Source of the DNA: MGBC163016 sp964631345
Lineage (GTDB): Bacteria; Actinomycetota; Coriobacteriia; Coriobacteriales; Eggerthellaceae
Assembly (NCBI GenBank): GCA_964631345.1
Contig: CAZVWE010000001.1
Location: 186,001 to 250,000 of the forward strand
Reading direction: 5' to 3'
DNA: 64,000 nt
Shown: piece after piece, positions 19,889 through 29,211 of the stretch
How the letters are laid out: every line of letters starts with the position of its first letter
Position numbering within the stretch: the stretch's first letter is position 1
Made by a program: the position numbers and the translations under genes
Notes under the pieces: generated by a model
What the model was told of the DNA's origin: nothing
The model's database searches: none
The model's input: only the letters and a program-made list of their open reading frames with translations

Positions 19889-21175
19889 TTACAGTTGCTT
19901 CGCAAGTGCCGCTACAAAGTTATCCAAAAACTCATCGATGTCAGCTTTTTTGCAAATTAGCGGAGGAAGTAGCCTAACAGTTGAAGGTCCTGTTGCATTG
20001 ATCACTAATCCGTTAGCTAATGCATCTGTTACAACTTGTGGTGCATCTAACCCTGAGCGTAAATCCATACCTACCATAAGGCCACGACCACGAACATCAA
20101 TAACTCCTTCAAGCTCTGATGCACGTCCCATAAGATAGTTGCCCATCTCTTCTATCTGCTCGGCAAATCCAGGTTTAGACAACTCTTCTAAAGTTGCTAA
20201 AGCAGTGCTTACCGCAATGTTGCTGCCACCGAAAGTAGACCCATGTTGACCAGGTGAAAGCGTGTCTGCTACCTCACCTCGTGCAGCACAAGCGCCACAC
20301 GGAATACCGGATGCAATACCTTTAGCAATTGTGACAATATCCGGCAAAATGCCTGCATGTTGGAATGCAAACGGCATCCCAGTACGGAAAATACCGCATT
20401 GCACTTCATCGCAGATCATAAGCGCACCGTATTCATCACAGATCTCACGTGTTGCTATAAGAAACTCATCGCTACATACATGTACCCCGGATTCCCCTTG
20501 AATAGGTTCAACCATTACCGCACAAACCGCTCCGCGCAAAGACTCAAAGGCACCCTTTAATGCATCGATGTCATTAATTGGTGTTGGCAAAAAGCCTTCA
20601 GGAATTGGCTCGAACCCTTCGTGAAATTTACTTTGCCCTGTTGCTGCAAGCGTTGCAAGTGTACGACCATGGAAACTGCGTACAAGCGTAATGATTGCAG
20701 TTGGTGCAACAGATGGGTCTTGACCTTTTGCTACAGCTTTATTTTTTGCAAAGAGTCTTGCAGCTTTTATTGCGCACTCGTTTGCTTCAGCACCCGAGTT
20801 CGCAAAAAACGTTTTCCAACCTGTACGCTGAGTTTGCTTGGTTGTATTAGCTCCCTTTGCATGTGCACCGGAAACTCCAAGAGGCTCAAAATCAAGTAGG
20901 TCAGATAACTTTTTTGCAAGTTCGCCTCTGTTTTCAATATAGAAATAATTGCTCACATGAATTAGACGTTCAGCTTGTGACTTTATTGCGTCAACTACAA
21001 CTGGATGACAATGCCCAAGACTACACACGCCAATACCCGACAAAAAGTCTAGGTACTTATCTCCGTTAGAGTCTTCTAAATGCATGCCTGAGCCTTTGAC
21101 AAACTCAACGTCCTTTCTGCCAAAGGTGTGCATTATATATTCGCTATCAAGCTTTTTTTCTTCAGTTAAGCCCAT
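19889..21175 (-). CDS. argD: Acetylornithine aminotransferase
   Basis: PLP enzyme converting N-acetylglutamate semialdehyde to N-acetylornithine. Visible motifs are FFANSGAEANECAIKAAR, HGRTLATLAATGQ, VMVEPIQGESGV, ICDEVQCGIFRTG and the PLP-lysine block TIAKGIASGIPCGA. Compared with typical ArgD there is an extra stretch of about 20 residues (GVSGAHAKGANTTKQTQR) before the FFANSGAE block. Length 428. ATG at 21175 has AGGGG upstream. Last gene of the arg cluster, 93 bases after argB. Confidence 0.94.
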   Translation of the reverse strand: MGLTEEKKLDSEYIMHTFGRKDVEFVKGSGMHLEDSNGDKYLDFLSGIGVCSLGHCHPVVVDAIKSQAERLIHVSNYFYIENRGELAKKLSDLLDFEPLGVSGAHAKGANTTKQTQRTGWKTFFANSGAEANECAIKAARLFAKNKAVAKGQDPSVAPTAIITLVRSFHGRTLATLAATGQSKFHEGFEPIPEGFLPTPINDIDALKGAFESLRGAVCAVMVEPIQGESGVHVCSDEFLIATREICDEYGALMICDEVQCGIFRTGMPFAFQHAGILPDIVTIAKGIASGIPCGACAARGEVADTLSPGQHGSTFGGSNIAVSTALATLEELSKPGFAEQIEEMGNYLMGRASELEGVIDVRGRGLMVGMDLRSGLDAPQVVTDALANGLVINATGPSTVRLLPPLICKKADIDEFLDNFVAALAKQL

Positions 21176-21268
21176 TTCAAACCCCTAATCTTTGACTTAC
21201 TGTCCCATTTTATACACTAGATGCCGCAATCTTTAACAGTCAGAGACGCCGTTTGTGTTTATGGCACA

Positions 21269-22207
21269 TCAGATAAGTTTTGCGGCAAAGTTTCCAATAG
21301 GAGCCAAGCTAGCATCCTCCTCATCAACATTGCCTGTAATCATCGTGCCAATACCTTTGTTAGTTAACAGTTCTAATAACAGCGCATGAGGCGTTGTTCC
21401 GTTTATTATGTGTGCACGAGCCACGCCTGAATCTAAAGCTCTTACACATGATTCCAACTTCGGAATCATGCCACTTGAAATAGAACCTTCAGAGATAATC
21501 TCTTTGGCCTCATCACAGATCATCGATGACACCAAAGTTGATTTATCGGGATAGTCCGTATACAACCCATCCACGTCGCTTAAAAAGACTATCTTGTGAG
21601 CGCCAATAGCTGCTGCAATATGTCCTGCTGCGACATCGGCATTTATGTTATAACACCCACCGTCTTCACCCATCGCAATGGATGCAATAACGGGAATGTA
21701 GTCAGCAGCAACTAAATCTTCAATGAGTTCAGGGTTTATTCGAGTGATAGCTCCAACACGGCCGAGTTCAGGAGATAGTTGTTCTGCGATTATCACACCA
21801 GCATCTGCCCCACTAATCCCAACAGCCATATTCCCTTGCTTATTCATGGCTTCAACAAGATCCTGATTGACCTCTCCTATAAGAACTCCCCTTACAACAT
21901 GCATTGCCTCATCAGTGGTCACACGTTGGCCGCGGATGAATTCAACGTTGATGTTTTCACGCTCCATAGCAGCACTAATTGCCTTGCCTCCGCCGTGGAC
22001 AATGACGGGATTGACTCCGATGATTTTCAAAAGCACAATGTCTGCCATTACTTCTGCGCGCAGCTTCTTATCCACCATCGCAGCGCCGCCATATTTTATG
22101 ACCACAGTTCTTCCAGTAACATGCTTAATCCAAGGCATTGCCTCTGTTAAAACATCGCCTGTAATGCTAGACACTCCATTTGGACGTGCTTGATAATCAA
22201 ACTTCAC
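21269..22207 (-). CDS. argB: Acetylglutamate kinase
   Basis: Phosphorylates N-acetylglutamate, the second arginine step. It has VVIKYGGAAM near the start, VIVHGGGKAIS with the glycine-rich site, and NINADVAAGHIAAAIGA toward the C-terminus. Length 312 is on the long side. Start is GTG at 22207 with AGGTGGAG seven bases upstream. It may be arginine-feedback regulated, as many ArgB of this size are; the N-terminal helix needed for that is present in length but was not verified. Confidence 0.95.
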   Translation of the reverse strand: MKFDYQARPNGVSSITGDVLTEAMPWIKHVTGRTVVIKYGGAAMVDKKLRAEVMADIVLLKIIGVNPVIVHGGGKAISAAMERENINVEFIRGQRVTTDEAMHVVRGVLIGEVNQDLVEAMNKQGNMAVGISGADAGVIIAEQLSPELGRVGAITRINPELIEDLVAADYIPVIASIAMGEDGGCYNINADVAAGHIAAAIGAHKIVFLSDVDGLYTDYPDKSTLVSSMICDEAKEIISEGSISSGMIPKLESCVRALDSGVARAHIINGTTPHALLLELLTNKGIGTMITGNVDEEDASLAPIGNFAAKLI

Positions 22208-22269
22208 TTAACTACTCCACCTTTCAAACTTTCAAAGCAAATGATCTTGCAAGTAAATCTTTATGTATT

Positions 22270-22314
22270 TTATGGCCTGTAATTTTATGGCCTGTAATCT
22301 TATGACCTGTAATC
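22270..22314 (-). repeat. Three 15-bp tandem copies of the argJ 3' end
   Basis: Three direct 15-bp units at 22270-22284, 22285-22299 and 22300-22314. Read on the minus strand they are GATTACAGGTCATAA, GATTACAGGCCATAA and AATTACAGGCCATAA. The first is the last four codons plus stop of argJ, and the later two repeat it in frame, each with its own TAA. Confidence 0.95.
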
Positions 22315-23652
22315 ACCATTGATCGATATGTAATCATGCGTAAGGTCACACGTCCAAATAGTTGTTTGTGCCGACCCTGCACCTAAATCTACAAGTATTG
22401 AAATCTCTTCGTCTTCAAATCTACGAAGAGCCTCTTCTTCATCAAAATCAAGTGCAAGCCCACATTTACAAACAGGGAGTCCAAGCATATCGATGTTAAC
22501 GTTTTCTTGCTTAAACTCCGCACCGGATTTCCCGAGAGCCGCAGCGATACGTCCCCAATTTGCATCATGGCCTGCAATTGCAGTTTTTACAAGCGGAGAA
22601 TTTGCAACAGCCCTTGCCGCCTTATCAGCATCCTCTGGATTTTTTGCACCCTTAACAGTCACATCCACCAGCTTGGTTGCGCCTTCGCCATCACGCGCCA
22701 TCTGCCTTGCAAGCGATGTGCAAACCTGAACAAGTGCGCTTTCAAAAGCAGCGAACGCCTCATCATCACGCGAAAGTGTTCCATTGTGTAAGGATTCACG
22801 CTGTTCTTTAGATAGAGCTTTACCGGAGGCCATCAAAATACATGTATCGTTTGTGGATGTATCCGAGTCAACCGTTATTTTATTAAAGCTAACGTCGACT
22901 GCCTTTTTTAAAGCAAAGCGAAGGTCATCTTCTTTGATTGGAAAATCAGTCGTAATAACTGAAATCATTGTTGCCATATTAGGCATTATCATGCCAGAGC
23001 CTTTAGCCATCCCCCCTACATGGAATATAGTATCTGCAAACCCTAAAGATGCGCCATCAATACTTACAGCGTATTCTTTTGGATGGGTATCTGTTGTCAT
23101 GATTGCTTTTGCGGCATCGCTATGATCCTCTTTAGAAAGCGCACATGCAGCAAGCTCTGTACCAACTTGCATAGGTTCAAGCGGAAGTTGCACACCAATA
23201 ACTCCCGTAGATGCTATTAACACTTCGCTTTTCGGACAACCAAGCACTGTAGATACAATCTCTGCTTGGTGCTCTACCGTTTGAAAGCCAACTTCTCCAG
23301 TTGCAGCATTTGCAATTCCAGAATTGATGGCTACAGCTTTCGCAAATCCGTAATAGCCATCACCCATTTCAGTTGCTTCAGCTGCACCGTTTGGCGTTGC
23401 TGTATCTGTATAAACGCTACTTCCCTCATTGAGTTGCATTTTGTCAAATAAAACAGGAGCTGCGCAGAATTCATTTTTCGTAAATGTTGCAGCCGTAGGA
23501 CAAACCTCATCAGCAACAACCAACGCAAAATCTAGTCTTTGCGCGTTAGCTCTAAAACCCGCATGAACACCTGCTGCCTTAAAGCCCAAAGCAGCACAAA
23601 CACCTAAATTATTTTCAGAATCACAATCTTCTATTTTGTAATCAGTCTCCAT
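22300..23652 (-). CDS. argJ: Bifunctional ornithine acetyltransferase / N-acetylglutamate synthase
   Basis: ArgJ recycles the acetyl group from N-acetylornithine to glutamate. The precursor splits itself before a threonine; here the site is MIMPNMA|TMIS, with T228 as the expected nucleophile. KGSGM just before it is also conserved. Length 450 is longer than the usual 400 or so. The C-terminus DYRS matches the family's conserved end, which contributes to the active site. ATG at 23652 follows GGGAG, nine bases after argC. The 3' end is tandemly repeated (see 22270-22314). Confidence 0.95.
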   Translation of the reverse strand: METDYKIEDCDSENNLGVCAALGFKAAGVHAGFRANAQRLDFALVVADEVCPTAATFTKNEFCAAPVLFDKMQLNEGSSVYTDTATPNGAAEATEMGDGYYGFAKAVAINSGIANAATGEVGFQTVEHQAEIVSTVLGCPKSEVLIASTGVIGVQLPLEPMQVGTELAACALSKEDHSDAAKAIMTTDTHPKEYAVSIDGASLGFADTIFHVGGMAKGSGMIMPNMATMISVITTDFPIKEDDLRFALKKAVDVSFNKITVDSDTSTNDTCILMASGKALSKEQRESLHNGTLSRDDEAFAAFESALVQVCTSLARQMARDGEGATKLVDVTVKGAKNPEDADKAARAVANSPLVKTAIAGHDANWGRIAAALGKSGAEFKQENVNIDMLGLPVCKCGLALDFDEEEALRRFEDEEISILVDLGAGSAQTTIWTCDLTHDYISINGDYRS

Positions 23653-23661
23653 TTTGTCTCC

Positions 23662-24717
23662 CTATATTGGCATTGCTATTGCATCCAGTCCCTCTGTTTG
23701 CGGCAGACCAAACACAATATTTGCGCATTGAACAGCTTGACCAGCAGCCCCTTTAACAAGATTGTCTATTGCCGCAATACAAACAGCAGACGATGTTCTT
23801 TCGTCATAGGCAACTCCAATTTGAACATTATTTGTTCCTACAACAGAGGCTGTTCTTGGGAATTGCCCTAGAGACAACACCTCAACAAATGGGCAATCTT
23901 TATAGAAATCAACATATAAGTCATGAAGTTTCTCACCCGACATCTCGGTTAACCGCATGGTTACAGTAGATAGAATCCCCCGATTCATCGGAGCTAGATG
24001 CGGAGTAAAAACCAGTCTATCTTGGATGTCCAAAATTTGCTCAATCTCAGGTGTATGCCTATGAGATGTGACACCATATGCCTCAACATCATCATTTGCA
24101 AAGCAAAAATGGGTGCGCTGCGTTGCCTTTTTACCAGCACCTGTAACACCAGAGACGGCATCCGCTACAACGATTGATTCATGTCTTAAAAGTCCAGCTC
24201 TAATTGCTGGTGCAGCCGCAAGCGATGTAGCCGTCGGATAACAACCAGCACATCCAACTAAACAGTCTTGCTTCGCTTCTTTGGCTGCACGAGCCTTCTT
24301 CAAATCTTCTCCGAAAAGCTCCGGAAGGCCGAATGCTGCATTTGCTAGTAAGTCCTGAGCCGTATGCTCAACACCATACCACGCACTGTATGTATCAACA
24401 TTTTTTAGCCTAAAGTCAGCAGATAGATCTATAACCGCGGTTCCATTTTTTAAAAGCTTTGGGGCAAGTTCCATTGCCGCAGTATGAGGAACCGCCAAAA
24501 ATGCAACATCGACTTCAGATTCCACTAACTCATCTGTCGTGCAGAATTTGAGATCAGTTTTTCCAATTAGTGCAGGGTATGATTCTGAAAGTAAAGTACC
24601 GGCAGATGTATCAGATGCGGCGAACTCCAACGTGAACCCAGGATGGCTTAACAATATATGAACTAGTTCAATTCCCGCAAAACCAGCAGCGCCGGCAATA
24701 CCAGCCGAATAGGCCAT
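23662..24717 (-). CDS. argC: N-acetyl-gamma-glutamyl-phosphate reductase
   Basis: NADPH-dependent reductase for the third arginine step. The Rossmann start GIAGAAGFAGIELV and the catalytic cysteine in VGCAGCYPTATSLA (second Cys of the block) are clear. HRHTPEIEQ supplies the conserved histidine. Start chosen at 24717 (ATG with GGAGA four bases before it); an in-frame ATG at 24732 has no ribosome-binding site. First gene of argC-argJ-argB-argD. No ArgR gene is in the window. Confidence 0.95.
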   Translation of the reverse strand: MAYSAGIAGAAGFAGIELVHILLSHPGFTLEFAASDTSAGTLLSESYPALIGKTDLKFCTTDELVESEVDVAFLAVPHTAAMELAPKLLKNGTAVIDLSADFRLKNVDTYSAWYGVEHTAQDLLANAAFGLPELFGEDLKKARAAKEAKQDCLVGCAGCYPTATSLAAAPAIRAGLLRHESIVVADAVSGVTGAGKKATQRTHFCFANDDVEAYGVTSHRHTPEIEQILDIQDRLVFTPHLAPMNRGILSTVTMRLTEMSGEKLHDLYVDFYKDCPFVEVLSLGQFPRTASVVGTNNVQIGVAYDERTSSAVCIAAIDNLVKGAAGQAVQCANIVFGLPQTEGLDAIAMPI

Positions 24718-25024
24718 TTTCTCTCCATTCATTTGATGTTTATGATTTAAAAATTGCGTGCAATTTGAAAAATGCGCAGGGAAGCCAAGATGGATTAGCG
24801 CACACGGAACCAGCCCAGTCTTATATGTGACTTATGCGCTGCATACGTCGTCGGCAAACGAGGGAAAGTGACGGCATTGTAGATGTCGGTAATGCCAATA
24901 TCACAAATCTCCCCCCTTTTATAATTGCGTGGCGTTTTCTTGCATACACGATGCTAATATGATCGAGTTTTGGTTATTTTACACAAGTTTCGTTGCATAA
25001 ACGTTAAACATTGGAGGATGTGCG
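24718..25024. other. Divergent intergenic region between argC and the ligase gene
   Basis: About 300 bases separating the minus-strand arg cluster from the plus-strand ligase. It should hold both promoters, but no strong -35/-10 pair was identified. It contains the 16-bp palindrome at 24751-24766. No small gene was recognised. Confidence 0.5.
24751..24766. promoter_or_regulatory. Perfect palindrome upstream of argC, possible operator
   Basis: AAATTGC-GT-GCAATTT, a perfect inverted repeat 33 bases before the argC start codon. Its position fits an operator or the base of a leader hairpin. It does not clearly match a known ARG box, so the assignment is a guess from position and symmetry. Confidence 0.35.
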
Positions 25025-26290
25025 ATGAGTCACAACAGCCAACCGGCGCGCGGTGCCAATATTAAAGCTATTGTTGATTACTTCACTAGTGGAATAAAGG
25101 ATAAAGCCGAAAGAATCGGAATCGAACTAGAGAACACTTTGGTTTATAAAGATGGATCGGCTGTTTGCTACAACGATAAATTCGGTCAGGAATGGCTCCT
25201 TCGCGATTTACATGCAGATTTCCCGAACCCAATCAAAGATGCTAGTGGGGATCTGGTAGGTGTTGCCGCTGGAATGCATACTGTCACGTTAGAACCTGCT
25301 GCTCAGGTTGAGTTGTCCACTGGTCCTTTTGACACCTTAGCTAAGGCAAGTACTGCATTTGCAGATTTTCGACAGCTTTTAGACAGCAAAATCGGAGATA
25401 AAGACATTGATGTTGTTACCCTTGGATATCACCCAACTGCAAGAGCAATCGATCTTCCGATTATCCCTAAAAAACGATACGACATAATGAATAAATACCT
25501 CGGTGCAATATCGATGTTTGGAATCTGTATGATGCGTGGCAGTGCGTCAACTCAAGTTGCAATCGATTACACCTCAATAGAGGATTGCTTAAGAAAACTA
25601 CGCCTTGCTAATGCATGCGTCCCAGTATTTTCATTAATCTGTGATAACTCCCCAATTTTTGAAGGCAAAATTCGTCCGCATCAATTAATGCGTACAGAAA
25701 TCTGGGAGAAGTGTGATCCAGATAGGTGTAATACAGTTCCAGGGGTTATGGAAGATGGATTTACGCTTGAGGATTATGCTGAATATATTTTAGATACTCC
25801 TGCAATGGTTGACATATCCACCGGTACACAAGTTCTTTCTGAAAAATCATTCGGTGATCTTTACGCTGATAAAGAGATGGGTATAAGTGATGTCGAACAT
25901 GCATTATCGATGTTATTTACGGACATAAGGCTTAAAAAGTACATCGAGATCAGACCTGCCGATGCAATGCCAACGCAATACGTCATTGCATATGCAGCAC
26001 TTATTAAGGGGCTTTTTTATAACGAGGAATCTCTTTGCGCACTTGATTCGCTTTTCAAAGGTATAAGCGCAGACGATATTGCAAACGCCAAGCTCTCTCT
26101 TATGGCAAACGGTTACAACGGGACAATATTTGGATCTCCTGCATCCGAAATAGCCGACCAAATTATATCTATTGCAGCTACCGGATTATCAGATGAGGAA
26201 AGCCCATTAATAATTCCTCTTGCTGAGCTTGTAGCTTCTAGGACAACACTTGCAGAACAGTATTTAACAAATGCACAGCAAAACGCATAA
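25025..26290 (+). CDS. Glutamate-cysteine ligase family 2 (GCS2) protein
   Basis: A 421-residue GCS2-type ligase. The family pattern of an N-terminal RIGIELENTLVY metal/ATP loop, VTLEPAAQVELSTGPF, and a later LKKYIEIRPADAMP is clear; the latter two match the plant/actinobacterial type. It should join glutamate to cysteine as the first step toward glutathione or a related thiol. No glutathione synthetase lies nearby, so the end product may be gamma-glutamylcysteine or something else. ATG at 25025 follows GGAGG. Confidence 0.85.
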   Translation: MSHNSQPARGANIKAIVDYFTSGIKDKAERIGIELENTLVYKDGSAVCYNDKFGQEWLLRDLHADFPNPIKDASGDLVGVAAGMHTVTLEPAAQVELSTGPFDTLAKASTAFADFRQLLDSKIGDKDIDVVTLGYHPTARAIDLPIIPKKRYDIMNKYLGAISMFGICMMRGSASTQVAIDYTSIEDCLRKLRLANACVPVFSLICDNSPIFEGKIRPHQLMRTEIWEKCDPDRCNTVPGVMEDGFTLEDYAEYILDTPAMVDISTGTQVLSEKSFGDLYADKEMGISDVEHALSMLFTDIRLKKYIEIRPADAMPTQYVIAYAALIKGLFYNEESLCALDSLFKGISADDIANAKLSLMANGYNGTIFGSPASEIADQIISIAATGLSDEESPLIIPLAELVASRTTLAEQYLTNAQQNA

Positions 26291-26393
26291 GTGTAAACAA
26301 GCATGATATGGTCAGTACTGGATTTGTAATAATAGTTTTTGAGCTTTAAATGTATTTGAACTTTAATATTGGACTTAGAGCAAAGGTGATCTT

Positions 26394-26819
26394 ATGAGCA
26401 ACGAAGGCAAGAAAGTCAAAATTCACTACACAGGAACTCTAGATAACGGAGAGAAGTTTGATTCTTCCTATGACAACGGAGAACCACTTGAATTTACATG
26501 CATGTCAGGACAAGTCATTAAAGGATTTGATGATGCAGTAAAAGATATGGAAATAGGCGAAAAGAAAACCATACATATTGAACCCCAAGAAGCTTATGGC
26601 GAATATGATGAAAAATTAGTTCAAGAAATTCCTGCAGAACATATTCCGAATGCCGACGATCTACCTATAGGCGGCATGGTTTACATGCAAAGCCCTGCAG
26701 GGATAATGCCCGTGCAAGTAGTAAAAGTAGAAAATGGAATTGTCACACTTGACATGAATCATCCACTTGCGGGCAAGCCTTTGAATTTTGAGCTTGAACT
26801 AGTTGAAGTCGAGGATTAG
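26394..26819 (+). CDS. FKBP-type peptidyl-prolyl isomerase (SlyD-like)
   Basis: A 141-residue cytosolic isomerase. It has VKIHYTGTLDNGEKFDSSY, then FTCMSGQVIKGFDDAVKDM, and after the flap the insert-in-flap part (GEYDEKLVQEIPAEHIP), as in SlyD. The His-rich metal-binding tail of E. coli SlyD is absent. ATG at 26394 with AGGTG upstream. It lies about 100 bases after the ligase gene and converges with the glutamate synthase genes. Confidence 0.92.
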   Translation: MSNEGKKVKIHYTGTLDNGEKFDSSYDNGEPLEFTCMSGQVIKGFDDAVKDMEIGEKKTIHIEPQEAYGEYDEKLVQEIPAEHIPNADDLPIGGMVYMQSPAGIMPVQVVKVENGIVTLDMNHPLAGKPLNFELELVEVED

Positions 26820-26850
26820 GCTCTATTATTATCTCTATATAACCAAACCT

Positions 26851-27582
26851 TTAATGCGCATACATATCTGCATAAGGCCGGGATGATTCCGGCCTTAATT
26901 TTACAAATGCATGCCGATCATATTCGATAGGATTATCTAATTCTTTATCAAAATAGTTGTTGTATTCATCAATGATATTTTCAAGGAACTTATCATCTTC
27001 ATCATCAAGGTCTTGAATTACAAGGCCTGTCCCAATTTCTTCGGGCTTATGCTTTAGGTAAATTACGCCACCATGCATTCCTGTAGCCATATACTCGCCA
27101 GGACACCCAAGCAAAACAATCGCTCCGCCAGCCATATATTCACCAAGAAAACTGCCAGCATTTCCACCTATAACAATCACTGGCTTTTTATCTTCAAACT
27201 GTTTCATATGTATACCAACACGCCATCCACAATCATCTCTTATAAAAATGTGGCCTCCACGCATTGCATAGCCTGCTGCATCCCCGCATCTTCCATGAAT
27301 AACCACATTTCCTGCATTCATCGTATTGCCGATTTGATCTTGGGCGTTGCCAAATACTTCAATGTTTCCGCCATCCATATATGCCGCCATGTCATTACCT
27401 GGAGTCCCATGGATTTTGATGCTTTTCCCTTGAGGCATCGCACACCCAATATATCGTTGTGCAAATACATCACGCAAACAGATCTCATCATTTTGATCTA
27501 GCAAGGCTCTAATCTTTTCGTTTGCCTCTTTAAAATGCTCTGTCCCAAGTTCAAGACTTGGAATGCTATCAATGTTTTCCAT
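26851..27582 (-). CDS. Glutamate synthase GXGXG-domain subunit
   Basis: A free-standing version of the C-terminal beta-helix domain of the glutamate synthase large subunit. Repeated G-x-x-G-x-x-G motifs run through residues 55-190, for example GNTMNAGNVVIHGRCGDAAG and GGHIFIRDDCGWRVG. In fused enzymes this domain is structural. It is the third gene of a split large subunit, after the amidotransferase and FMN genes. ATG at 27582 is preferred over the adjacent upstream GTG, based on the GATAGGG site. Confidence 0.9.
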   Translation of the reverse strand: MENIDSIPSLELGTEHFKEANEKIRALLDQNDEICLRDVFAQRYIGCAMPQGKSIKIHGTPGNDMAAYMDGGNIEVFGNAQDQIGNTMNAGNVVIHGRCGDAAGYAMRGGHIFIRDDCGWRVGIHMKQFEDKKPVIVIGGNAGSFLGEYMAGGAIVLLGCPGEYMATGMHGGVIYLKHKPEEIGTGLVIQDLDDEDDKFLENIIDEYNNYFDKELDNPIEYDRHAFVKLRPESSRPYADMYAH

Positions 27583-27705
27583 CACATGCCCTATCTCTGC
27601 ACTTTATATGCAACCTGTATATAACTACTTCGAAAAATAAAATCACCTTGCTGAATTGAGGCTGGATCCCTTTTGATCTGCATCATTTTCTTAATGAAGC
27701 TTTAA

Positions 27706-29211
27706 TCACTCCCCAGCATGCTTAACACCAAGTATTTCAAGTTCCTTTTCATTAAGCCCAACGCCTCTTAGCATCAAGCGATTACCTCGAAGACTATCGA
27801 TGGAGTTAATACCCATGCCGCCCATCATCTCTTGAATTTCGTGATTCCATCCAGTAACCAAATTCACAAGACGCTCAGCTGCAATTTCAGGATTCAGACG
27901 CTTTGTTAATTCAGGTCTTTGAGTTGCGATTCCCCAATTGCATTTACCACTTGAGCAGTCTCCACATTGATGGCATCCAATAGCTATTAGAGCAGCTGAA
28001 GCGATATAAGTTGCATCAGCCCCAAGAGCAATTGCACGTACAATATCAGCAGAACTTCGCATTGAACCTGCAGCTACAAGGCTAACTGTTGAACGAATTC
28101 CTTCATCTCTAAGTCGTTGATCAACCGATGCAAGGGCTAACTCAATAGGAATACCAACGTTATCTCTGATTCTTTTCGGAGCTGCACCAGTGCCTCCCCT
28201 AAAACCATCCACAACTATAATGTCGGCACCTGCTCTTGCCATTCCAGAGGCAATGGCTGCCACATTATGTACGGCCGCTATCTTTACTGAAATCGGCTTT
28301 TCGTATCTAGTTGCTTCTTTAAGCGAAAATATAAGCTGACGTAAGTCTTCTATTGAATAAATGTCATGATGGGGCGCTGGAGAAATAGCATCTGTTCCAA
28401 CAGGAATCATCCTAGTTTTAGAAACTTCTTCATTTATTTTTTCACCCGGAAGATGACCGCCAATGCCAGGCTTTGCTCCTTGGCCTATCTTGATCTCAAT
28501 AGCAACCCCAGCATTTAGATAATGCGGGTCAACCCCAAATCTACCAGATGCAACTTGCACAATGGCATAATCTGTATATTCCTCTAAATCCTGATGTAGG
28601 CCACCTTCTCCAGTGTTAAAAAATGTACCTAGTTCTTTTGCAGCCATAGCTAAAGCTTTTTGTGTGTTTAGAGAAATTGAACCAAAGCTCATAGCGGAAA
28701 ACATCATTGGCACATCAAGCTGAATCTGCGCAGGCATTTCAGTAATTACTGTCTGCTCTCTTTCATTAATCTTCAAAATATTTGGGCGACTCCCAAGAAA
28801 AACCTTGGTTTCCATTGGCTCACGCAATGGATCTATTGATGGATTTGTAACCTGACTTGCATTGAGTAAAAGATGATCCCAATAGATCGGAAATGGTTCT
28901 GGATTACCCATTGAGGTTAACAACACAGCGCCTGTTTGAGACTGTTTAGCTATGTCTTGCATATAGCCTAATGTCCAGTTATTGGATCCAGTGTCTACTT
29001 GAGGCCATTTAATTATCGAAATTGCATGTGTTGGGCACATAACAACGCAGCGCTGACAGTTAACGCACTTTGAGTGGTCTGCAACAACCCTGCCTAGTTC
29101 TTCATCTACACGATGAACTTCGTTTGCACAGGATCTTTCGCATACTCCACATTCAACACATTCATCACGATCTCTAATAACCTTATATCTAGGCAATACA
29201 TAATCAAGCAT
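27706..29211 (-). CDS. Glutamate synthase FMN-binding synthase subunit with ferredoxin domain
   Basis: The central synthase domain of glutamate synthase as a separate 501-residue protein. Two [4Fe-4S] motifs open the protein (CVECGVCERSC and CVNCQRCVVMC). The FMN/substrate barrel follows with SAMSFGSIS, GEGG, KIGQGAKPGIGGHLPGEK, VDGFRGGTGAAP and CHQCGDCSSGKC, the last a cluster site. It forms glutamate from 2-oxoglutarate and ammonia. The built-in ferredoxin suggests it takes electrons directly from ferredoxin-like donors. ATG at 29211 overlaps the upstream gene's stop by eight bases and follows GGGAG. Confidence 0.93.
   Translation of the reverse strand: MLDYVLPRYKVIRDRDECVECGVCERSCANEVHRVDEELGRVVADHSKCVNCQRCVVMCPTHAISIIKWPQVDTGSNNWTLGYMQDIAKQSQTGAVLLTSMGNPEPFPIYWDHLLLNASQVTNPSIDPLREPMETKVFLGSRPNILKINEREQTVITEMPAQIQLDVPMMFSAMSFGSISLNTQKALAMAAKELGTFFNTGEGGLHQDLEEYTDYAIVQVASGRFGVDPHYLNAGVAIEIKIGQGAKPGIGGHLPGEKINEEVSKTRMIPVGTDAISPAPHHDIYSIEDLRQLIFSLKEATRYEKPISVKIAAVHNVAAIASGMARAGADIIVVDGFRGGTGAAPKRIRDNVGIPIELALASVDQRLRDEGIRSTVSLVAAGSMRSSADIVRAIALGADATYIASAALIAIGCHQCGDCSSGKCNWGIATQRPELTKRLNPEIAAERLVNLVTGWNHEIQEMMGGMGINSIDSLRGNRLMLRGVGLNEKELEILGVKHAGE

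Noticed and set aside
24733..24860. T-box or other riboswitch before argC
   Set aside because: No T-box AGGGTGGNACCGCG-like sequence is present; only a 16-bp palindrome.
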